Shown here: one piece after another, positions 7,718 through 16,421 of the stretch
How positions within the stretch are numbered: position 1 is the first letter of the stretch
Layout of the letters: the number at the start of each line of letters is the position of its first letter
DNA from: Bacillus pseudomycoides
GTDB taxonomy: Bacteria; Bacillota; Bacilli; Bacillales; Bacillaceae_G
Direction: 5' to 3'
NCBI RefSeq assembly: GCF_002582035.1
Contig: NZ_NUQE01000038.1
Span: forward strand, 1-64,000
DNA length: 64,000 nt
Notes under the pieces: generated by a model
The model's input: the letters and a program-made list of their open reading frames with translations, nothing else
Databases searched by the model: none
Told to the model about the DNA's origin: nothing
Translations under genes and position numbers: made by a program

Positions 7718-9136
7718 CTATTCTTTTTCGTTACGGATATTGTATTTTTTTAACCGACGGATCAGTGAGGTTTGGGTAATTCCAAGAACTTTTGCAGTTC
7801 TACGTGTAGTCTTATTTTCCTTAATTGCCTGTTCAATAATTTTTTTTTCCATACTTTCGATAATCTCGCTTAAATTGTTGCCTTTTTTCAGAAACTCTAA
7901 GGCTTCTTTTTCCGTGTTTACTGAGAGAAAGCGCTCTGGTAAATCATGAGCCGAGATTTCGTCCTTTTTAGCCATAATAACGAGCTGCTCAACAGTATTT
8001 TCCAACTCGCGTATATTTCCCGGCCACTGATAACGTTGTAAAACACCTAACGTTTGCTTCGAGAAGGTACGTGTCTGGTTGAATATCTGGTTATATTTTT
8101 GCAAATAGAAATGGAGAAACGGAAAAATATCTTCTTTCCGCTCGCGTAGTGGTGGAATGTTTACTGGTAAAACATGAAGGCGATAATATAGGTCCGCTCG
8201 GAATTTTCCCTCTTTTACCATTTCCTCAATCTTACGGTTTGTTGCGGCAATAATGCGAATATCAGCCTTTACTAGCTGTGAACCGCCAATAGGCATATAG
8301 GTCTTGTCCTGCAGTAATTGAAGGAGCTTAGGTTGCAGATGTAGCGGAAGTTCACTAATTTCATCCAAAAAAAGCGTTCCTTTTTCGGCTATTTTGACCA
8401 GCCCTGACTTCCCTTTTGGATTAGCACCTGTAAAGGCTCCTTTGTGGTAGCCAAACAATTCAGATTCGAGAAGTGAATCGGGAATTGCTGCACAATTTAA
8501 GTGGACAAAGGGTTGACTGTTTCGTTCGCTCAACTCGTGAATACGCTTTGCAACTACGTTTTTTCCAACTCCCGTTTCCCCGTTAATGAGCACGGTTGAA
8601 TCAACACTTGCCACTCTTTCCATGATTTCAGCAAGCAAATTATGTACTTTGCTATGTCCGATAAAGGACTGTTCCTCCTTGCTTAGAATATACCTGGTAT
8701 TCATTTTTTTTATTTCAAGTAAATACCGCTTTAATACGGGGGCTAATTCTTCCCATTCCAGTTTAGAAATATTCTCCATCCAATTGTTTATATCATGACC
8801 ATGTGCTACAAAATAAATGGGATTTTCCTGCTCATCCAAAATAATGTCTCCTGTTACTGTCAGCTTATTTCCACTGGTAGTTTCTTGCACAGTGGTTACG
8901 GTACTTCCATTTTGTAAAGCCATTTCGATTACGGATGGAGTGAACGTACCCTCTTTTTTCAGAACGAAAATATTCTTACCAATCAAATCTTCCTTGCTTT
9001 TGTTAAGAATCTTACAACATGCTTGGTTTACCCACATAATCGTTCCATTTTTGTCGACAATATTCATCCCACTTTCAAGACTGTCGAGAATTTTTAAGAG
9101 ATATTTGGTTTCAATTTGGACAGGAATGTCGTACAT
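7718..9136 (-). CDS. Sigma-54-dependent transcriptional activator with PAS sensor
   Basis: A 472-residue bacterial enhancer-binding protein. Residues about 10-120 form a PAS domain (SLESGMNIVDKNGTIMWVN). An AAA+ domain follows, with Walker A GETGVGKN, the sigma-54 contact loop GAFTGA intact (in HKGAFTGANPKG), Walker B GTLFLDEI and RADLYYRL; the C-terminus is a Fis-type helix-turn-helix (TRRTAKVLGITQTSLIRRL). The start at 9136 is preferred, with AGGGGG upstream, over the longer frame at 9187. It is divergent from an operon with a -24/-12 promoter at 9330, which it very likely activates. The PAS ligand is unknown; the amidohydrolase substrate is a good guess. Confidence 0.93.
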   Translation of the reverse strand: MYDIPVQIETKYLLKILDSLESGMNIVDKNGTIMWVNQACCKILNKSKEDLIGKNIFVLKKEGTFTPSVIEMALQNGSTVTTVQETTSGNKLTVTGDIILDEQENPIYFVAHGHDINNWMENISKLEWEELAPVLKRYLLEIKKMNTRYILSKEEQSFIGHSKVHNLLAEIMERVASVDSTVLINGETGVGKNVVAKRIHELSERNSQPFVHLNCAAIPDSLLESELFGYHKGAFTGANPKGKSGLVKIAEKGTLFLDEISELPLHLQPKLLQLLQDKTYMPIGGSQLVKADIRIIAATNRKIEEMVKEGKFRADLYYRLHVLPVNIPPLRERKEDIFPFLHFYLQKYNQIFNQTRTFSKQTLGVLQRYQWPGNIRELENTVEQLVIMAKKDEISAHDLPERFLSVNTEKEALEFLKKGNNLSEIIESMEKKIIEQAIKENKTTRRTAKVLGITQTSLIRRLKKYNIRNEKE

Positions 9137-9164
9137 GGCTTGAATCCCCCTATGAACACATCCA

Positions 9165-9190
9165 ATTTTGAACCACAAGTGGTTCAAAAT
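9165..9190. promoter_or_regulatory. Perfect 12-bp palindrome, probable activator binding site
   Basis: ATTTTGAACCAC (9165-9176) and GTGGTTCAAAAT (9179-9190) form a perfect inverted repeat with an AA centre. It lies about 140 bp upstream of the -24/-12 promoter and next to the activator's own start, the usual place for an upstream activator site. It could also mediate autoregulation. Confidence 0.65.
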
Positions 9191-9329
9191 GGATGGAAAT
9201 TAGTGAAAAGAATGAACCATTTATGAATCTGTTGAAACGAATTTAATTCATTATATCTCAAAATAGCTGGATTTAAATTTATTTTTTATAATTTTCTGTC
9301 TTTTTTAGGCTGCTTTCGTTCTAAATTTA

Positions 9330-9345
9330 TGGCATGATTATTGCT
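9330..9345 (+). promoter_or_regulatory. Sigma-54 (-24/-12) promoter
   Basis: TGGCATGATTATTGCT fits TGGCAC-N5-TTGCW, with exactly 10 nt between the GG (9331-9332) and GC (9343-9344). It reads toward the amidohydrolase operon. Transcription should begin near 9356, about 20 bp before a bcr1 copy. Confidence 0.8.
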
Positions 9346-9375
9346 TTATAAAAGTGTACCAAGCAAAATTATTAA

Positions 9376-9533
9376 TTTATCCCGCATTAACGGGCAGTAA
9401 GACCCCCACCTCAAGATTCAAAGAGAAACGAGGAAGATAGGTGGGGGATAACTGCCCGTAAAAGCCCGATTGGTGAGAGCTTTCCATCAGTGGGGGATGA
9501 AGAAAACCCCCACTGATGGAAGTTTCACTTTAT
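9376..9533 (+). repeat. bcr1 repeat, full length
   Basis: Complete copy flanked by TTTAT at 9376-9380 and 9529-9533. It starts CCCGCATTAACGGGCAG and ends ATGGAAGTTTCACTTTAT. Internal complementary blocks (CCCCCACCT with AGGTGGGGG; CCATCAGTGGGGG with CCCCCACTGATGG) give two strong hairpins. It lies in the leader between the sigma-54 promoter and the amidohydrolase gene. Confidence 0.9.
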
Positions 9534-9549
9534 ACAAGGAGGCATTTAA

Positions 9550-9563
9550 TGAAAGCGCTTTAA
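9550..9563 (+). promoter_or_regulatory. cre site (CcpA) in operon leader
   Basis: TGAAAGCGCTTTAA differs from the ideal TGAAAGCGCTTTCA at one position. Lying downstream of the promoter and bcr1, and 68 bp before the ATG, it could block elongation when CcpA is bound during growth on preferred sugars. Confidence 0.7.
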
Positions 9564-9630
9564 CCCTACGTTGTTATAACGAATAGACCGATTGCAAAAT
9601 TGCCTAAAAATGAAAAAGGATGGTGTATTT

Positions 9631-11256
9631 ATGAATGCAAATCTAGTATTTATCAATGGTGAAGTTATTACATCAGACAGACAAAACTCAATAGTAGAAT
9701 CTGTAGCAATAAAGGATAATCGAATAATTGGGGTCGGTTCAAATTTAGAAATGAAAGAATTCATTGGTGAGAAGACTGAAGTCATTGACTTAGCAGGTAA
9801 ATCTCTCCTTCCTGGATTTATTGATTCACACACACATCTGGTTTTATATGGGGTTTTTCAGTTGAATATCAGTTGTAAGGAAGGTCACATCGACTCTGTT
9901 GCAGCTTTGCTGAATGAGCTTAAGAAAAAATCGTTGGAAACCCCAAAAGGCGAGTGGATAAGAGCTTGGGGGTTTAATGAAACCACGGTAAAGGAAAAGC
10001 GGTATCCAACGATTGCTGAGCTGGATGCCATTTCAACGGATCATCCAATCATCATTTCTCGTACATGTGGACATATCTGTATCGTAAACACAGCAGCATT
10101 GGAGAAGGCTGGATTTGACGAAAAGACACCGAATCCTCAAGGTGGAGTAATTGAAAAAAATGAGAAGGGGGAACTTACAGGTAAATTATTTGAAGCTGCA
10201 AATATGAAGATGAATGATGTAGCAAGCTATACAGATGATGAACTTATGAAAGCTGTTAAAATCGCGTCGGATCATTTCATTTCAGGGGGTATCACGAGTA
10301 TTCATGAAGCGGCTACTTTTGATTCTAATTGTTATCGTTTGTTACAAACAGCTATAAAAACTAAAGACATCCGTGTTCGGGTATATGCAATAATCGGTAC
10401 CATAAATGAATCCGATAAATTTGTAAATAAAATGATGGATGCGGGGATAGTAACCGGTACAGGAGATGAGAAATTCAGAGTCGGGCCGGCTAAAATATTT
10501 TTAGATGGAAGTAGCTCTGGTCCAACGATTGCAACTCGAAAACCATACTCCAGTGATCCTAACAATTTCGGGATTCTTTATTATAGTGAGGAAGAAATAT
10601 ACAAAGTTCTAGGTGAAGCACATAAGAAAGGCTATCAAATTACCGTACACGCTCAAGGTGATAAAGCCATTGAAATGTATTTAAATTGCGTAGAAAGAGC
10701 GTTAAAAGAAAATCCAAGGAAAAATCACCGTCATCGAATCGAGCATGCAGGGGTTTCAACCCCGGATTTACAAGAAAGAATGAAACAACTTGAAGTCATC
10801 CCTATTCCAAACCCACCATTTCCATATGAATATGGCGAGATATATGCACACAATTATGGTGAACGTGTTAACTATATGTACGCTGCTCGTGATTATATAG
10901 ATAAAGGTATTATTGCAGCGGGTAGTTCAGATGCACCGGTTACTGATTATAATCCGTTATTAGGAATTCATACTGCAGTTAATAGAAAAAGCCAACTTGG
11001 AGTCGAAATTGGCACGAATCAATCCATCAGTGTACTAGAAGCTATTAAACTTTACACATGGAATGGCGCTTATGCAAGTTTTGAAGAAGATATAAAAGGC
11101 AGCCTAGAGGTAGGGAAATTAGCTGATTTGGTTATTTTAAATGACAGTATTTTAAAAGCTGAACCAGATTGTATTAAGGATTTGAAAGTGGAGACAACGA
11201 TTATTGATGGAGAAATTGTCTATCAAAAGGAGAATAATCTCATGTTGAAAAATTAG
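9631..11256 (+). CDS. YtcJ-like metal-dependent amidohydrolase
   Basis: A 541-residue cytoplasmic hydrolase of the amidohydrolase superfamily (YtcJ/AMDHD3 group). It shows the N-terminal beta-sandwich (VFINGEVITSDR), the metal motif DSHTHL, QITVHAQGDKAI, HRIEHAG, a late catalytic SSDAP, and the closing GKLADLVILN. Members hydrolyse amide, imide or carbamate bonds in varied small molecules. The ATG at 9631 is chosen over upstream in-frame starts because AAAAAGGATGG precedes it and the family begins with this beta strand. It is the first gene of a sigma-54 operon with a DUF3311 protein and a sodium symporter, so the symporter probably imports the substrate. The substrate itself cannot be read from sequence. 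Confidence 0.88.
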   Translation: MNANLVFINGEVITSDRQNSIVESVAIKDNRIIGVGSNLEMKEFIGEKTEVIDLAGKSLLPGFIDSHTHLVLYGVFQLNISCKEGHIDSVAALLNELKKKSLETPKGEWIRAWGFNETTVKEKRYPTIAELDAISTDHPIIISRTCGHICIVNTAALEKAGFDEKTPNPQGGVIEKNEKGELTGKLFEAANMKMNDVASYTDDELMKAVKIASDHFISGGITSIHEAATFDSNCYRLLQTAIKTKDIRVRVYAIIGTINESDKFVNKMMDAGIVTGTGDEKFRVGPAKIFLDGSSSGPTIATRKPYSSDPNNFGILYYSEEEIYKVLGEAHKKGYQITVHAQGDKAIEMYLNCVERALKENPRKNHRHRIEHAGVSTPDLQERMKQLEVIPIPNPPFPYEYGEIYAHNYGERVNYMYAARDYIDKGIIAAGSSDAPVTDYNPLLGIHTAVNRKSQLGVEIGTNQSISVLEAIKLYTWNGAYASFEEDIKGSLEVGKLADLVILNDSILKAEPDCIKDLKVETTIIDGEIVYQKENNLMLKN

Positions 11257-11264
11257 ATCGAAGC

Positions 11265-11321
11265 AAAAGGATTTGTTAATAAAAGGAGTCTCATTACAAT
11301 TCTATTAACAAATCCTTTTAT
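11265..11321 (+). terminator. Long hairpin between amidohydrolase and transporter genes
   Basis: AAAAGGATTTGTTAATA (11265-11281) pairs perfectly with TATTAACAAATCCTTTT (11303-11319). The downstream T run is poor, so it may stop only part of the transcripts or protect the upstream message, lowering transporter expression relative to enzyme. Confidence 0.55.
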
Positions 11322-11378
11322 GATATTGGCTCTTAATCCATAAAAATTCAAACTATGAGATAGGAGGTCGAGCATATT

Positions 11379-11573
11379 TTGAAATATATTAAACTCTTAC
11401 TCTTAATCCCTTTTATAGGGTGTGTTGGATTCTTGCCATTTGCAAATAGAATTGAGCCTTACGTGTTAGGAATGCCTTTTCTTTTATTTTGGATTGTGTT
11501 TTGGATGGTACTTTCTTCGATTATTTTAACGATTGTTTATAAGCTTGATCCTGATAATCAAGGGAGGGAGTGA
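11379..11573 (+). CDS. DUF3311 small membrane protein
   Basis: A 64-residue protein with two hydrophobic segments (about 4-22 and 30-54) and a short polar tail. It uses a TTG start with TAGGAGG 12 nt upstream. DUF3311 proteins are almost always encoded just before a sodium:solute symporter and are thought to act as its small subunit, like the YhpD-PanF type pairs. Here the symporter gene starts 7 bp after its stop, which supports this. Confidence 0.8.
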   Translation: MKYIKLLLLIPFIGCVGFLPFANRIEPYVLGMPFLLFWIVFWMVLSSIILTIVYKLDPDNQGRE

Positions 11574-11579
11574 GACAGA

Positions 11580-13058
11580 ATGAATATATCATTATGTATT
11601 ATTTTTATTTTCTTAATCCTATCTCTTTCTTTAGGGATAGCAGCAAGAAGAGGAAAAGATATGAATTTGCAGCAATTTTCAGTTGGTGGCAGAGGTTTTG
11701 GAACCTTGTTCGTATTTCTATTAATAGCTGGAGAGGTTTATACGACTTTTACTTTTCTAGGCGGAAGTGGTTGGGCGTATTCCAAAGGTGCTGCTGCATA
11801 TTACGTGCCCACGTATATATTTCTAGCATATATAATCTCTTATTGGATTGCGCCTAAAATTTGGAGATACGGCAAAGAACATGGCATTATTTCACAACCT
11901 GACTATTTTGCATCTAAATACGATAGTCGTGCAATGGGGATTATAGTAGCTATTGTGGGAAGTTTAGCGCTTGTACCATATATTTGTATACAAATGAAAG
12001 GGTTAGGAATCATTGTTTCAGAAGCTTCTTACGGGGCTATTTCACCAGTAGCTGCAAGTGTTATAGGTGCAATAGTTATTACAACATATGTAATATTCTC
12101 TGGTATTCATGGCTCAGCTTGGACAGCTGTGATTAAAGATATTATGATTTTGGGAGTAGTTGTTTTTTTAGGCATATACATCCCTATCCACTATTTTGGC
12201 GGGATTGAGCAAATGTTTAAGTCTGTTCAGACCGTTAAACCTGAATTGTTAACGTTAGCCAATCAAGGACTAAGTGTACCGTGGTTTATCTCTACTATCC
12301 TTTTAAATGCAATATCTTTTTATTTATTACCGACTTCTTTCACTGTGGTTTTCTCAGCAAATGGTGAAAAAGCACTTCGCAAAAATGCAATTACCCTACC
12401 TTTATACACTATATTATTACTGTTTGTTTTTTTCATTGGCTTTTCAGCTATCATAAAAATCCCTGGTTTACAAGGAGCTGCTGGAGATCTTTCTCTTTTA
12501 AGATTATCTATTCAAACATTTGATCCTTGGGTTATTGGAATAGTTGGAGCAGCTGGTTTACTGACGGCTTTAGTACCAGCGTCTGTTATGTTAATGTCTG
12601 CATCTGTTGGCTTAACAAAAGGGGTTTACAATGTTATTTTTCCTAAAGCTACCGAAAAACAACAATTAGTAGCCTCAAAACTATTCATCATTATCCTTTC
12701 TTTGACCGCTTTAATTTTCACAATATATGGCGGGACAGCACTTGCACTGTTAAACATCATGTCATACAGTCTTATCGCACAATTGGCACCTGCATTATTC
12801 CTTAGCTTTTCCCCGAAAAATTATATTAATAAATATGGCGCAATGACTGGAATTATTACAGGAGTGCTCATTGTATTGTATGCTACGATTTTTAATATAA
12901 AAATTGCAACCTTTTTTCCAACAGTCCCACACACTATTAACGACATTAGCACAGGAGCAATAGCATTATTTATCAATATTGTAATAACAACTATTGTAAG
13001 TTTAGCTTCAAAACATATACCGATTAAAAAGGGGTACAACCACATCACCGTCAAGTGA
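11580..13058 (+). CDS. Sodium:solute symporter (SSS family)
   Basis: A 492-residue membrane transporter with about 13 hydrophobic segments. Family signs are QQFSVGGRGFGTLFVFLLIAG near the N-terminus, FTFLGGSGWAYSKGA in the first repeat, and VPASVMLMSASVGLTKGVYN near residue 340. SSS carriers use the sodium gradient to bring in solutes such as pantothenate, proline, sialic acid or amides. The preceding DUF3311 gene and the amidohydrolase suggest import of that enzyme's substrate. The last codons contain GGGGTACAAC (13031-13040), repeated directly at 13169-13178 just past the adjacent dispersed repeat, so the C-terminal end may have been altered by that repeat. Confidence 0.9.
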   Translation: MNISLCIIFIFLILSLSLGIAARRGKDMNLQQFSVGGRGFGTLFVFLLIAGEVYTTFTFLGGSGWAYSKGAAAYYVPTYIFLAYIISYWIAPKIWRYGKEHGIISQPDYFASKYDSRAMGIIVAIVGSLALVPYICIQMKGLGIIVSEASYGAISPVAASVIGAIVITTYVIFSGIHGSAWTAVIKDIMILGVVVFLGIYIPIHYFGGIEQMFKSVQTVKPELLTLANQGLSVPWFISTILLNAISFYLLPTSFTVVFSANGEKALRKNAITLPLYTILLLFVFFIGFSAIIKIPGLQGAAGDLSLLRLSIQTFDPWVIGIVGAAGLLTALVPASVMLMSASVGLTKGVYNVIFPKATEKQQLVASKLFIIILSLTALIFTIYGGTALALLNIMSYSLIAQLAPALFLSFSPKNYINKYGAMTGIITGVLIVLYATIFNIKIATFFPTVPHTINDISTGAIALFINIVITTIVSLASKHIPIKKGYNHITVK

Positions 13059-13072
13059 AGAAATTAATTGTT

Positions 13073-13178
13073 CCCCAAAACGAAAAAAGAGCTAAATTCC
13101 TATGGACCGCCATGGAGTGATAAAAATTTCGTTTTGGGGATACCTCAAAATTTTAGCTTGATAGGCATGGGGTACAAC
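13073..13178. mobile_element. MITE-like dispersed repeat, second copy
   Basis: CCCCAAAACGAA (13073-13084) is inverted at 13128-13139 (TTCGTTTTGGGG), and the right arm runs to TTGATAGGCATGGGGTAC (13158-13175). It is related to the copies at 5935-6066 and 2797-2837. It starts 15 bp after the symporter stop and may serve as its terminator. Confidence 0.55.
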
Positions 13179-13211
13179 TGGTATTTCAGTCCCTAGACTA
13201 AGCGAATTTAG

Positions 13212-13268
13212 ATATGAAAAAGGCTGATTCATCCACGTTTAGGTTAATCAGCTTTTTCATATTTTAAT
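13212..13268. terminator. Terminator hairpin
   Basis: ATATGAAAAAGGCTGATT (13212-13229) pairs with AATCAGCTTTTTCATAT (13246-13262) with one bulged G, followed by TTTAA. It can act in both directions. Confidence 0.65.
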
Positions 13269-13272
13269 GGAT

Positions 13273-13392
13273 TTAACGTATCCACTCTTCAAGAAGTATT
13301 AGTGTTTTATTTGTTGTATCCATCTCTATTTTTATACCAATTGGAACGGTTAACATAGAGTGAGTATGGCAGCAATCAAATTCCGCAAAGGT
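13273..13392 (-). pseudogene. 3' remnant of an S66 LD-carboxypeptidase (MccF-like) gene
   Basis: On the minus strand about 39 codons end at TAA 13273-13275 and include CCHTHSMLTVPIGIKIEMD and then NKTLILLEEW. This matches the C-terminal end of peptidase family S66 proteins (pattern GHTDPMxTLPxGV...NKTxxILE). The rest of the gene is gone, replaced upstream by bcr1-like and AT-rich DNA. S66 enzymes cut murein tetrapeptides, which fits the muramic acid operon next door. Confidence 0.55.
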
Positions 13393-13439
13393 ATCTTAAT
13401 GCTGTCTAAAACTTTTAATAGAATCTCATATGTTTTTTA

Positions 13440-13560
13440 TCTCGCTATTCGTGGCTTATCTCAAGATTTAGAGAAAACGAAGAAGATAGGTGGTAGCTCG
13501 TAAAAGCCCGATTGGTTCAATGGGAGATGAAGAAACCCCCGCTAATGGAAGCTTTACTTT
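13440..13560 (+). repeat. bcr1 repeat, degenerate copy
   Basis: TCTCAAGATTTAGAGAAAACG, then GAAGATAGGTGG, TAAAAGCCCGATTGG and GGGAGATGAAGAAACCCCC-like blocks appear in bcr1 order, but the 5' end, several stems and the TTTAT end have decayed. It fills most of the gap between the symporter and murQ; from 13561 to 13726 I see only AT-rich DNA. Confidence 0.7.
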
Positions 13561-13726
13561 GGTATTTCAATCCTCTCTTATCCCACTATAAAAGATCGAT
13601 TTTTATTTCGTTATACAAAGCTAAAACCCTCACCGTATGGTTTCTAACGTATCATTTAAATTCGACAATTTTAAGAATAAATTAACTGTATTTTTGATAT
13701 TTTTTTTCAGAAAATAAAAAACTATA

Positions 13727-13755
13727 TTGAAATTTATTTTTAACAATGTTATATT
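13727..13755 (+). promoter_or_regulatory. Sigma-A promoter of the murQ operon
   Basis: TTGAAA (13727-13732), a 17-bp spacer and TATATT (13750-13755). Transcription should begin around 13762, right beside the cre palindrome. Confidence 0.6.
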
Positions 13756-13764
13756 TTTCCTAAA

Positions 13765-13776
13765 GAAAGCGCTTTC
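13765..13776 (+). promoter_or_regulatory. cre site overlapping the start of the murQ operon
   Basis: GAAAGCGCTTTC is a perfect palindrome with the CG core of CcpA sites, at about +3 to +14 of the predicted transcript. It predicts repression of the operon by preferred carbon sources. Confidence 0.7.
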
Positions 13777-13812
13777 CTTATGCTTTGACTATTGATAAAA
13801 AGGATGAGGTTT

Positions 13813-14697
13813 ATGTTAAACCATTTAACAACGGAGTGTCGTAATGAGAAGACTGAGTATTTAGATCAGATGAAAACGCTCGAGATTTTAGAGGTGATGA
13901 ACGAAGAAGATATAAAAGTTGCTCATTGCGTTAGACAAGAAATTCCTCAAATTTCAAAAGCAGTAGAAATGATTGTTACAGCAATGAAAAACAACGGTAG
14001 ATTAATTTATATGGGTGCTGGAACAAGCGGACGTATTGGTTTATCAGATGCCGTAGAATGCCCGCCAACATTTAATACTGAACCTAGTGATGTTATGGGG
14101 TTAATTGCAGGTGGTGAGACTGCTTTCATTAAAGCAGTTGAAGGTGCTGAAGACAGTTTGGAATTAGGACCCGAAGATTTGAAGAGACTGAAACTAACAG
14201 CTAACGATGTTGTAGTAGGGATTGCTGCCAGTGGCCGAACACCTTATGTTATCGCAGGTTTGAAGTATGCGAATCAAGTTGGGGCAGGAACAGTATCATT
14301 AAGCTGCAATAAAGATTCAGAAATCGGAAAAATTGCAAAGGTTGCGATTGAAGTGGTAACTGGTCCTGAAGTACTGACTGGTTCTACACGATTAAAAGCG
14401 GGCACTGCTCAAAAGTTGGTATGTAATATGCTTTCCACAGCTTCAATGGTTGGAATTGGAAAAGTGTATAGCAATTTAATGGTTGATTTACAATTAACAA
14501 ATGAAAAGCTAGTCGAACGTGGAAAACGAATTATTATGGATGCCACCGACTGTAGTTATGAAGTTGCAGAAGAATATTTAGAAAAAGCGCATTCTCACCC
14601 TAAAGTGGCCATTATTATGATTTTAACGAATGTTTCATATGAAGAAGCAACAAATCGGTTAAAAAAAGCGCAGGGATTCGTGAGAAAAGCTATTTAA
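13813..14697 (+). CDS. murQ: N-acetylmuramic acid 6-phosphate etherase
   Basis: A 294-residue SIS-fold enzyme that cleaves the lactyl ether of MurNAc-6-phosphate to give GlcNAc-6-phosphate and lactate in murein recycling. Signature residues are present: NHLTTECRN at the start, YMGAGTSGRIGLSDAVECPP with the catalytic Glu, and GGETAFIKAVEGAEDS with the second Glu. The ATG at 13813, with AAGGATGAGG upstream, fits the family start better than the upstream TTG or ATG. It is the first gene of the operon, followed 36 bp later by PTS genes. It tells that the imported sugar contains muramic acid. Confidence 0.95.
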   Translation: MLNHLTTECRNEKTEYLDQMKTLEILEVMNEEDIKVAHCVRQEIPQISKAVEMIVTAMKNNGRLIYMGAGTSGRIGLSDAVECPPTFNTEPSDVMGLIAGGETAFIKAVEGAEDSLELGPEDLKRLKLTANDVVVGIAASGRTPYVIAGLKYANQVGAGTVSLSCNKDSEIGKIAKVAIEVVTGPEVLTGSTRLKAGTAQKLVCNMLSTASMVGIGKVYSNLMVDLQLTNEKLVERGKRIIMDATDCSYEVAEEYLEKAHSHPKVAIIMILTNVSYEEATNRLKKAQGFVRKAI

Positions 14698-14733
14698 AGC
14701 TTTTATATAAAAATATTATGAGGGGGAATAAAA

Positions 14734-15036
14734 ATGAAAGTATTATTTGTATGTTCAGGTGGAATGTCAAGTGCGATTGTTGTAAATGCGTTGAAAAAGG
14801 AAGGAGAAAAACATGGTCAAAATTTAGAAGTATTAGCTGTTGGGACTCAAGAATTTGATTCAGAGGTTCGAAACGGTTGGGATGTTGCGATGGTAGCCCC
14901 GCAAGTAAAACATCGATTTGATGGTTTTAAAGCTTCTGCAGATGAAGCAGGAGTCCCATGTTTAATGATTCCTGCTCAATCATACAGTCCTCTTGGTGGA
15001 CCTACTCTATTAAAATTAATTAATGAAATGAAATAG
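14734..15036 (+). CDS. PTS lactose/cellobiose-family IIB component
   Basis: A 100-residue cytoplasmic phosphocarrier. The active cysteine lies in LFVCSGGMSSAIVV, the P-loop of the lactose/chitobiose IIB family. It passes phosphate from IIA to the sugar bound at IIC. RBS is GAGGGGG. It sits between murQ and IIC, so a complete Lac-family PTS serves this muramic acid operon in place of the glucose-family MurP carrier known in other bacteria. Confidence 0.92.
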   Translation: MKVLFVCSGGMSSAIVVNALKKEGEKHGQNLEVLAVGTQEFDSEVRNGWDVAMVAPQVKHRFDGFKASADEAGVPCLMIPAQSYSPLGGPTLLKLINEMK

Positions 15037-15131
15037 TCGAATGAAAGCTTTTATGTATTCGTTTGTGGATAGTAAAAAAGTAATCTAGTAAGAGATTTTA
15101 ACTATTAATCAATCTAAAGGGGAAAATACAA

Positions 15132-16421
15132 ATGAACAAATTTGTAGCTTTTTTAGAAAATAATTTATCGACACCTATGGCTAAGTTGTCTGAGCAAAAA
15201 CATTTACGTGCAATACGAGATGGCGTAGTATCTGCCCTGCCTTTTATTATATTTGGTAGTTTATTCCTTATCATTGCTTTTCCTCCTGTATCAGCGGACT
15301 CTTCAATAGGTCAATGGGCAGCAAAACATATCGCAGAGATTTTAATACCTTATCGATTAACAATGTTCATTATGACACTATATATTACTTTTGGAATAGG
15401 TCATAGTCTGTCTCAAAGCTATAAGTTAGATCCTCTATCAGGAGGGCTATTATCGGTAGCTGCCTTCTTATTTACAATAGGCGTAAAAATGGTGAAAGAT
15501 ATAGGTTTTGTATTGCCAATGACAAATCTTGGTGGGCATGGACTCTTTGTAGCGATGATTGTTTCTATATTTTCGGTTGAAATGATACGTCTATGTAAGA
15601 CTAAAAATCTCACAATCAAAATGCCAGATTCTGTTCCAACGTCTGTATCTCGTTCATTTGAAGCGTTAATACCAGTTACGATCGTACTCTCTATTATGAC
15701 ATTAATCACAGTAGTCTTAGGTATTGATCTACATTCACTTGTTGATAAAGCTGTTGCACCACTTATTAAAGCAGGGGATACATTACCAGGCGTATTAATT
15801 CCTGTCTTTTTAATCACATTCTTTTGGTCATTCGGAATTCATGGTGTATCAGTTGTAGGTGCTGTTGCTCGTCCAGTTTGGGAAGTTTACTTAGCTAATA
15901 ACTCAGCGGCAGTTGCAGCTGGACAGACAATCCCTCACATAGCTCCTGAAACATTCTTCCAATGGTTTATTTGGATTGGTGGTTCTGGTGCAACATTAGG
16001 GTTAGTAATTGCTATGCTCCTAACGGCAAAATCTACTTATAGTAAGACGATGGCGAAAGCAACAATTGTTCCAAGTATATTTAACATCAATGAACCTGTT
16101 ATTTTTGGGATGCCAATTGTGCTAAACCCAATTTTAATTATTCCATTTATCGTGACACCATTAATTGGTGCGACAGTTGCGTACATCGCAACGTCAATCG
16201 GATTAGTAAATCCAACATATGTAATGGTTCCATGGACATTACCAGCCCCAATAGGTGCCTACCTTTCGACAGGTGGTGATTGGAGAGCAATTATTCTTGT
16301 ATTAGTCAATCTTACAATTTCAGTTCTTGTTTATCTACCATTCTTTAAAATGTATGATCAAAAGCTTTTAGCGCAAGAAAGTCCAACAGAAACAACAGAG
16401 GGCACAAACGTAGCTTTATAA
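15132..16421 (+). CDS. PTS lactose/cellobiose-family IIC permease
   Basis: A 429-residue membrane permease with about ten hydrophobic segments. Family marks include the N-terminal LRAIRDGVVSALPFIIFGSL, the central FFWSFGIHG, and the substrate loop FNINEPVIFGMPIVLNP. It moves and phosphorylates a beta-linked disaccharide or amino sugar. The stop codon TAA (16419-16421) lies within the end of a bcr1 repeat on the opposite strand. Native C-terminal residues may therefore have been replaced at insertion. Confidence 0.92.
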   Translation: MNKFVAFLENNLSTPMAKLSEQKHLRAIRDGVVSALPFIIFGSLFLIIAFPPVSADSSIGQWAAKHIAEILIPYRLTMFIMTLYITFGIGHSLSQSYKLDPLSGGLLSVAAFLFTIGVKMVKDIGFVLPMTNLGGHGLFVAMIVSIFSVEMIRLCKTKNLTIKMPDSVPTSVSRSFEALIPVTIVLSIMTLITVVLGIDLHSLVDKAVAPLIKAGDTLPGVLIPVFLITFFWSFGIHGVSVVGAVARPVWEVYLANNSAAVAAGQTIPHIAPETFFQWFIWIGGSGATLGLVIAMLLTAKSTYSKTMAKATIVPSIFNINEPVIFGMPIVLNPILIIPFIVTPLIGATVAYIATSIGLVNPTYVMVPWTLPAPIGAYLSTGGDWRAIILVLVNLTISVLVYLPFFKMYDQKLLAQESPTETTEGTNVAL

